A DNA stretch of 31,084 nt. It comes from a virus. Where the stretch lies: positions 1 through 31,084 of the IMG/VR virus record IMGVR_UViG_3300007541_000111; one strand, 5' to 3'. This document shows positions 27,284 to 31,084 of this stretch, piece by piece (the stretch's first letter is position 1; every line of letters starts with the position of its first letter). The translations under genes were made by a program, and so were the position numbers. Below the pieces are notes generated by a model. The model did no database searches. It saw only the letters and a list, made by a program, of their open reading frames with translations, and had not been told where the DNA came from.

Positions 27284-30200
27284 ATGTCACTGTTCTATAA
27301 CTGTTTCAGGCTTTTATTTCCAGATGAGCCACCTTCTGTAATTGATCCTCCTGACCCAGGAGGGGATGGGTGTCCCGAATGTGGAGGAGGCGGAGATGAC
27401 GGAGGTTGTACAGGACCTGATTGTGATGGAACAGATCCGTGTGATGAGATTTTAAAGCTTTATACTTGCGGAGATTGTAACGATCAAGGGTGTTGTCAAA
27501 ATAGACAGTTTGAAGAGAAAAGTATTTCTAGATGGGTATCAGAGAACGGATGTTCTATAGATTGTAACAATCCTCCTACTGCTGGGTGTATAACTTGTAA
27601 TAATGTAAAGTATCATTTTGAGAATAGCTGTTTTCAGTGTTGCCAATCTGATCCTTGTTTTGGTTGGGAGTGTAGGAATCCCGATCCTTGTACTTACCCT
27701 ATAGGAACGCCTTTCCCAGACGGATGCTGCGAACTTGCTGTTGACCCTCATACTTGGGTTCCTGAAGGAGATCCTTGTCCTAGTCCTCCTGCGGGACAGT
27801 ATAACTTAAAAACAACCTGTGATCAAACTACGCAGTGCTTTAAATTTTATAACGATCCTACTACACCGATAGACCCTCCTGGAGGGGAACCTGGAGGTGG
27901 AGGAGGCGCTGGCGCTGGAGGAGCGCCAGGAACTTGTTTAATGTATAAGTGTAATGGGTCTACAGGAGATTGTGATCCTTCTATAGTTAGCAAAGGATCC
28001 ATTCCAGGATTAAACGCAAACGATCCTTGTCCAACCACAGGAACTTATTTTATAGCAGGTAATACTTATTACGCAAGCCAAAGTACTTGCGATAACAACG
28101 ATCCATTATGTTGTCCTAAGGGTACTTACTGGTACTGTCCAGGCTCTCCTGGACAAGGTTGCGAAAGTGAACAGTTATGTCCATACCAGATAGGATCTGA
28201 TGGAAAGTATAACGGATTCCTCATGTACAATAGCGAGGATGGTTGCAATGATAGTGAAAATTGCGGAGGACCTGCTGGTCCATTCTGTGAATTGTATGAA
28301 TGTAGAAACGGTCAATGTTTACCTATAACAAAACTAGTAGAAGACTGGGCGCAGATATTCGGATTGAATCCTGCGACAACTACCTGTACAGATATTAGAC
28401 TTTATTTAAATAGCACCCCTCAATTACAATACTTTACAACTTCTATAAAGTGTCAAGCTGTTTGTGGAGGCCCAGGAGACGGTGGCGGTAATACAGGTGG
28501 TGGAGGCAGCGGTGATTCTGGAGGTCCTGGAGATTTAGATGATACGGTATTCCCTGATATTACTATTTTCGATGGTGGCGGTTCTACTGGAGGTGGGGGA
28601 GGAGGTTCTACTGGAGGTGGAGGTGGAGGAAATACTGGAGGTCCTGGAGATTTAGATGATACGGTATTCCCTGATATTACTATTTTCGATGGTGGAGGAT
28701 CTACTGGAGGAGGTTCTACTGGAGGCGGAGGTGGAGGAAATACTGGCGCTCCAGGAGGAGACGGTACAGCAGGGTCAACATCTAGACAAGGAGTCTTTCA
28801 GTCCGATCCTGATAAAGTAAAATCAGTTCTGTCTAATATTATAAACGAAGAGGTTTTAGTAGATCCTATTGCAACTAATAGATCTTATGACACTAGAACC
28901 ATAAAACTCGCACTAGTTGATAACAATTTTAGAACTGATATATTCTCAAATAAAATACACTATTCTGTAAGGGAGGCTATTCTTCAATCTAGAAAGGAGT
29001 CTTATACAACTTCTGAGGTAGTTTATGATGATCTAAGTTACTCTAAGATTGAATATAGCCTGAATGAACAATTAAGAGACAGGTTAGCAAAGCTTCATAC
29101 TTTGAATGGATTACCTCTTAAGAATCAAATTCTAAAGAGACTTAAATTCTTAATAGTAAACGGTCGTTTGGATGAGTTTGATATAGATGATTTAGAAATG
29201 TTGTCTAATGAAAGCCAAAGCATCGTTCCTGTAACTGTTGCGTATGAGAAGAGATTTATAAACTTCTTAGATAATAAACTTAAGCCAATGGACCCAAAGA
29301 AGTATCAAGGTCGTGGTAAGGAGTTGATGAGGCTATGGAAAACAATTGCAGAGGATGTTGACAAGTCTGTTATTTTGATTGATGATGGAGCTATAAGAGA
29401 ACTTCATCCTGTAAAGAACAACGATACCTTTGATTGGTTAAACTCTAGTGGAGATGCGTCAACCATGTCCATACAGGATGGTGATTACATAAAGACTATA
29501 ACCTCTAAGGGAGAAGAGTTATATGTTCCCTTGTATACCAATTTAGACAAATCGTTTATGCTAGATCTGAAGGAGACTTCTGAAGCATTTTCTATGCTAA
29601 GGTCTTCTTATGAAATAACTTTAGATGTTTCATCCCCAGAGTCTTCTTTTGTAGAAGAGACTTACGATCTAAGTAACAGTCGAGAGGTTGCTTATTATTT
29701 AAAGTTAGACCCTAATACTATTGAAGATCTTCCTTATGAAAGGAATGTTATAAGAAAAACACGGGTCGTATATGAAATTATTGATGATGATGAGTCTATG
29801 AATGACTGGTCTAAGTTCAAACCGTGGCCGTACTTCACACTTTATATCGACCCAGAGGATCCCTTCATAGACCATCTTATAGAAAGTGGAAAGCTTACCG
29901 CAACTTACAAGGATATATCATTCAAAAGATTTATAGGATACGAAGATGAGTATCCTAACATACCTAGAAGAATACCATGGTATTTAGTCGTAGTTCCCAC
30001 TGATAGAACCAGTCTTCTTGTATCAACAGGTAGGTCTAGCTTACTGAGCTACAATCAAAGAAGAATAATTTATAACATCCACCCTAATTCATCGAGAGAC
30101 AAAAGGAAGTTTTCTCCTAAGTTCATGAAGGTGGAGCGTGCTAATGATCAAAACGGTGTCAACCCTAATGATTCTTACATAGGTCCTGTTTATACTGTAT

Positions 30201-30622
30201 TCAACAAAGAACTTATATCTAACAGGAAAAAGTTATTTAAAAACAACCAACAACAGCTTCCTAGAAGAAAGACTAATGTGAGGAAGTTATTAGAGTCCAT
30301 GAGAGCCTTGAGGGAGTCTGGGGATGAATTCCTAGATGAAAAAAACAAGATAGTATCTTGGGGAACCTTATACAAGAACCTAAAGATTAGAGAAAGAAAA
30401 GGTTTATCCTTGTTTGAGTTTGCAGACTGGGACTCGGCTAAGGCAGAGATTGAGAACAACTCTTTCGCTAAAGAGCAATCAACAAAAGATAGATATACTA
30501 AAGTAACCATCGTACCTCCTAGGAACATAAAAAAGATAGATGAGTATGAGGATCCGGTAATTACAGTTAAAAAAGTTAAGGTAGATATTGACCCAGAAAC
30601 AGAAACACCAGAGGAGATATAA
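27284..30622 (+). CDS. Cysteine-rich, glycine-hinged virion protein (1112 aa)
   Basis: Three zones. Residues 1-394 contain 43 cysteines (about 11%), arranged in divergent modules of roughly 50-60 residues with the pattern C-x4-C-x(4-6)-C; examples are CFGWECRNPDPC (125-136), CLMYKCNGSTGDC (218-230) and CELYECRNGQC (335-345). A Pro/Gly stretch at 195-216 splits them. Residues about 395-497 are a Gly-rich low-complexity linker with two copies of GPGDLDDTVFPDITIFDGGG. Residues 498-1112 contain no cysteine at all, are highly charged and look folded (helices at 505-620, 655-700 and 980-1040). No signal peptide, so disulfides would form after lysis or the Cys bind metal. I do not recognise the family. 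It lies just before the PAAR gene and overlaps its ATG. Probably a baseplate-attached adhesin: C-terminal anchor, flexible linker and disulfide-rich head, but this is inference. Confidence 0.75.
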   Translation: MSLFYNCFRLLFPDEPPSVIDPPDPGGDGCPECGGGGDDGGCTGPDCDGTDPCDEILKLYTCGDCNDQGCCQNRQFEEKSISRWVSENGCSIDCNNPPTAGCITCNNVKYHFENSCFQCCQSDPCFGWECRNPDPCTYPIGTPFPDGCCELAVDPHTWVPEGDPCPSPPAGQYNLKTTCDQTTQCFKFYNDPTTPIDPPGGEPGGGGGAGAGGAPGTCLMYKCNGSTGDCDPSIVSKGSIPGLNANDPCPTTGTYFIAGNTYYASQSTCDNNDPLCCPKGTYWYCPGSPGQGCESEQLCPYQIGSDGKYNGFLMYNSEDGCNDSENCGGPAGPFCELYECRNGQCLPITKLVEDWAQIFGLNPATTTCTDIRLYLNSTPQLQYFTTSIKCQAVCGGPGDGGGNTGGGGSGDSGGPGDLDDTVFPDITIFDGGGSTGGGGGGSTGGGGGGNTGGPGDLDDTVFPDITIFDGGGSTGGGSTGGGGGGNTGAPGGDGTAGSTSRQGVFQSDPDKVKSVLSNIINEEVLVDPIATNRSYDTRTIKLALVDNNFRTDIFSNKIHYSVREAILQSRKESYTTSEVVYDDLSYSKIEYSLNEQLRDRLAKLHTLNGLPLKNQILKRLKFLIVNGRLDEFDIDDLEMLSNESQSIVPVTVAYEKRFINFLDNKLKPMDPKKYQGRGKELMRLWKTIAEDVDKSVILIDDGAIRELHPVKNNDTFDWLNSSGDASTMSIQDGDYIKTITSKGEELYVPLYTNLDKSFMLDLKETSEAFSMLRSSYEITLDVSSPESSFVEETYDLSNSREVAYYLKLDPNTIEDLPYERNVIRKTRVVYEIIDDDESMNDWSKFKPWPYFTLYIDPEDPFIDHLIESGKLTATYKDISFKRFIGYEDEYPNIPRRIPWYLVVVPTDRTSLLVSTGRSSLLSYNQRRIIYNIHPNSSRDKRKFSPKFMKVERANDQNGVNPNDSYIGPVYTVFNKELISNRKKLFKNNQQQLPRRKTNVRKLLESMRALRESGDEFLDEKNKIVSWGTLYKNLKIRERKGLSLFEFADWDSAKAEIENNSFAKEQSTKDRYTKVTIVPPRNIKKIDEYEDPVITVKKVKVDIDPETETPEEI
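28518..28695 (+). repeat. Two 61-bp perfect direct repeats, 117-bp period, in Gly-rich linker
   Basis: Positions 28518-28578 and 28635-28695 are identical over 61 bases and in the same reading frame (117 bp = 39 codons apart). They encode GGPGDLDDTVFPDITIFDGG. Between and after them lie runs of GGSTGGG codons that vary in number. Identity at synonymous positions points to a recent duplication and to potential copy-number change by recombination or slippage. Confidence 0.95.
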
Positions 30623-30954
30623 TGCAACCAATATCAATAGTAGGAGATTCTACAACAGCCACGCCAGGGTTAGCTCCAGCAGCTAGTACAGCGCATGTCC
30701 TAACGGCACTAAATTCTTTTCCAACCGTAACTGCTTATGGTGTTGCTGTGTGTGTAGCCAATGGTTACACGGACTCTACTCACAATCACTTAAATTCAGA
30801 CGGTAATAATGTCCCTACTCCGTTTACTATTGTAGGTGCAGGCACCGTTACTGTAGGAGGGTTTCCTGTTCATAGGTTAGGAGATCCTTGGGATTGCGGA
30901 GATATTACCGATATCCCTATCAACCCAGTCCCCACAGTATTTGTAGGTCTATAA
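30622..30954 (+). CDS. PAAR-repeat spike-tip protein
   Basis: A 110-aa protein with the PAAR pattern. An early GDSTT segment is followed by VCVANGYTDSTHNH (43-56), then PFTIVGAGTVTVGGFPVHRL (67-86) and GDPWDCGD (87-94). Candidate metal ligands are Cys44, His54, His56, His84 and Cys92; PAAR proteins bind a metal ion at the tip with His and Cys. It would form the sharp cap of the spike encoded at 6768-7913, far upstream, and so lies away from its partner gene. The ATG overlaps the stop of the cysteine-rich gene, with ribosome site GAGGAG at 30611-30616. It is the last gene of the rightward block. Confidence 0.88.
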   Translation: MQPISIVGDSTTATPGLAPAASTAHVLTALNSFPTVTAYGVAVCVANGYTDSTHNHLNSDGNNVPTPFTIVGAGTVTVGGFPVHRLGDPWDCGDITDIPINPVPTVFVGL

Positions 30955-31029
30955 AAAACAGGAAAAATCACCGATTAAATTTAATCAGATATACATATCT
31001 ACAGACGGTTGAACCGTCAGGAGTTTATT
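30955..31029 (+). promoter_or_regulatory. Intergenic leader with three tandem inverted repeats
   Basis: Three perfect inverted repeats sit in 46 bp: GATTAAATTTAATC (30973-30986, 7-bp arms, no spacer), AGATATACATATCT (30987-31000, 6-bp arms, 2-nt centre) and GACGGTTGAACCGTC (31004-31018, 7-bp arms, 1-nt centre). The third is directly followed by AGGAG (31019-31023), the ribosome site for the ATG at 31030. No U-tract follows any hairpin, so a simple intrinsic terminator is not supported. The first two could equally be operator-type sites in DNA. Confidence 0.8.
30990..30997 (+). promoter_or_regulatory. Candidate T4-type late promoter box TATACATA
   Basis: TATACATA differs from the T4 late consensus TATAAATA at one position. 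A start six to seven bases downstream falls at about 31003-31004, the first base of the 31004-31018 hairpin, so the mRNA would begin with a 5' stem-loop. The box lies inside the middle inverted repeat. No conventional -35 box is needed by the T4 late system. The match is seen; usage is inferred. Confidence 0.45.
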
Positions 31030-31084
31030 ATGAACAGAGATCAATTAAGAGAAGCCGTACTCGGCACCGCAGCCTGGAAGAAGG
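31030..31084 (+). CDS. Start of an unidentified gene (partial, C-terminus outside window)
   Basis: An ATG at 31030 with AGGAG six bases upstream opens a frame of 18 full codons: MNRDQLREAVLGTAAWKK. No family can be assigned. The few codons visible include GCC, GTA, CTC, GGC and ACC, slightly richer in G/C than the neighbouring genes, which may hint at high expression, but the sample is too small. Its separate leader with hairpins and a late-promoter-like box suggests independent, strong late transcription. Confidence 0.6.
   Translation, partial: MNRDQLREAVLGTAAWKK

Noticed and set aside
30190-30627. A 145-codon minus-strand open frame
   Set aside because: It is fully antisense to the charged C-terminal end of the cysteine-rich gene and has no ribosome site or family resemblance. 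Its hydrophobic look follows from reading Lys/Glu-rich codons in reverse.
705-30954. Extracellular contractile injection system or type VI secretion cluster instead of a phage
   Set aside because: gp25, spike and PAAR occur in these too, but the compact layout, flanking recombination-type nuclease, T4-late-like box and several huge fibre-like proteins favour a phage. Absence of capsid, portal and terminase in the window leaves this formally open; finding them in flanking sequence would settle it.
30955-31029. Intrinsic transcription terminator after the PAAR gene
   Set aside because: The inverted repeats are followed by no U-tract, and the strongest hairpin lies directly before a ribosome site, which fits a leader better than a terminator.

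Overview
The window is a piece of the structural region of a large, low-GC, AT-rich tailed phage with a contractile tail. It shows baseplate and tail-spike families typical of T4-like myoviruses and of P2-like spike/W/J/I modules. Recognisable landmarks are a gp25-like wedge protein, a gp6/baseplate-J protein, a tail-protein-I (gp7-like) domain, a gp53/LysM-like protein, an OB-fold plus beta-helix spike and a PAAR tip. The host cannot be read from the sequence. Several very large, repetitive, secreted-looking virion proteins resemble what is known from large marine T4-like phages, but that is inference. No capsid, portal, terminase, sheath or tube gene lies inside the window.

Layout. Positions 1-680 carry two minus-strand genes: a 90-residue unknown protein, overlapped (TGATG) by the N-terminal part of a RecB/AddB-type PD-(D/E)XK nuclease that runs off the left edge. 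A 24-bp AT-rich gap (681-704) separates them from a plus-strand block covering 705-30954. In that block sixteen genes are packed almost without gaps (overlaps of 1-8 nt or gaps of 1-4 nt), with one real intergenic gap at 20677-20729. The order is: unknown 167 aa; likely tape measure; tube-cap/CIS-tube-like; gp53/LysM; large hub; spike; 879-aa protein with a LamG-like C terminus; gp25; gp6; 1898-aa gp7-like wedge; three tandem paralogues (591, 211, 193 aa); a beta-helix fibre-like protein (1120 aa); a partner sharing its N-terminal motif (867 aa); a cysteine-rich/glycine-rich 1112-aa protein; PAAR tip. After a 75-bp intergenic region with three consecutive inverted repeats and a T4-late-promoter-like box, a new gene begins at 31030 and runs off the right edge.

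How they fit together. The tape measure, tube cap, hub, spike and PAAR tip would form the central axis of the tail. gp53, gp25, gp6 and the gp7-like protein would form the wedges around it. The paralogues, the LamG and beta-helix proteins and the cysteine-rich protein are candidates for the peripheral baseplate and host-recognition decoration. The most unusual items are the 1112-aa protein (43 cysteines in its first 394 residues, none after), the three-member paralogue cassette in which one copy appears to have gained a carbohydrate-binding-like jelly roll, and the hairpin-stacked leader at the right end.
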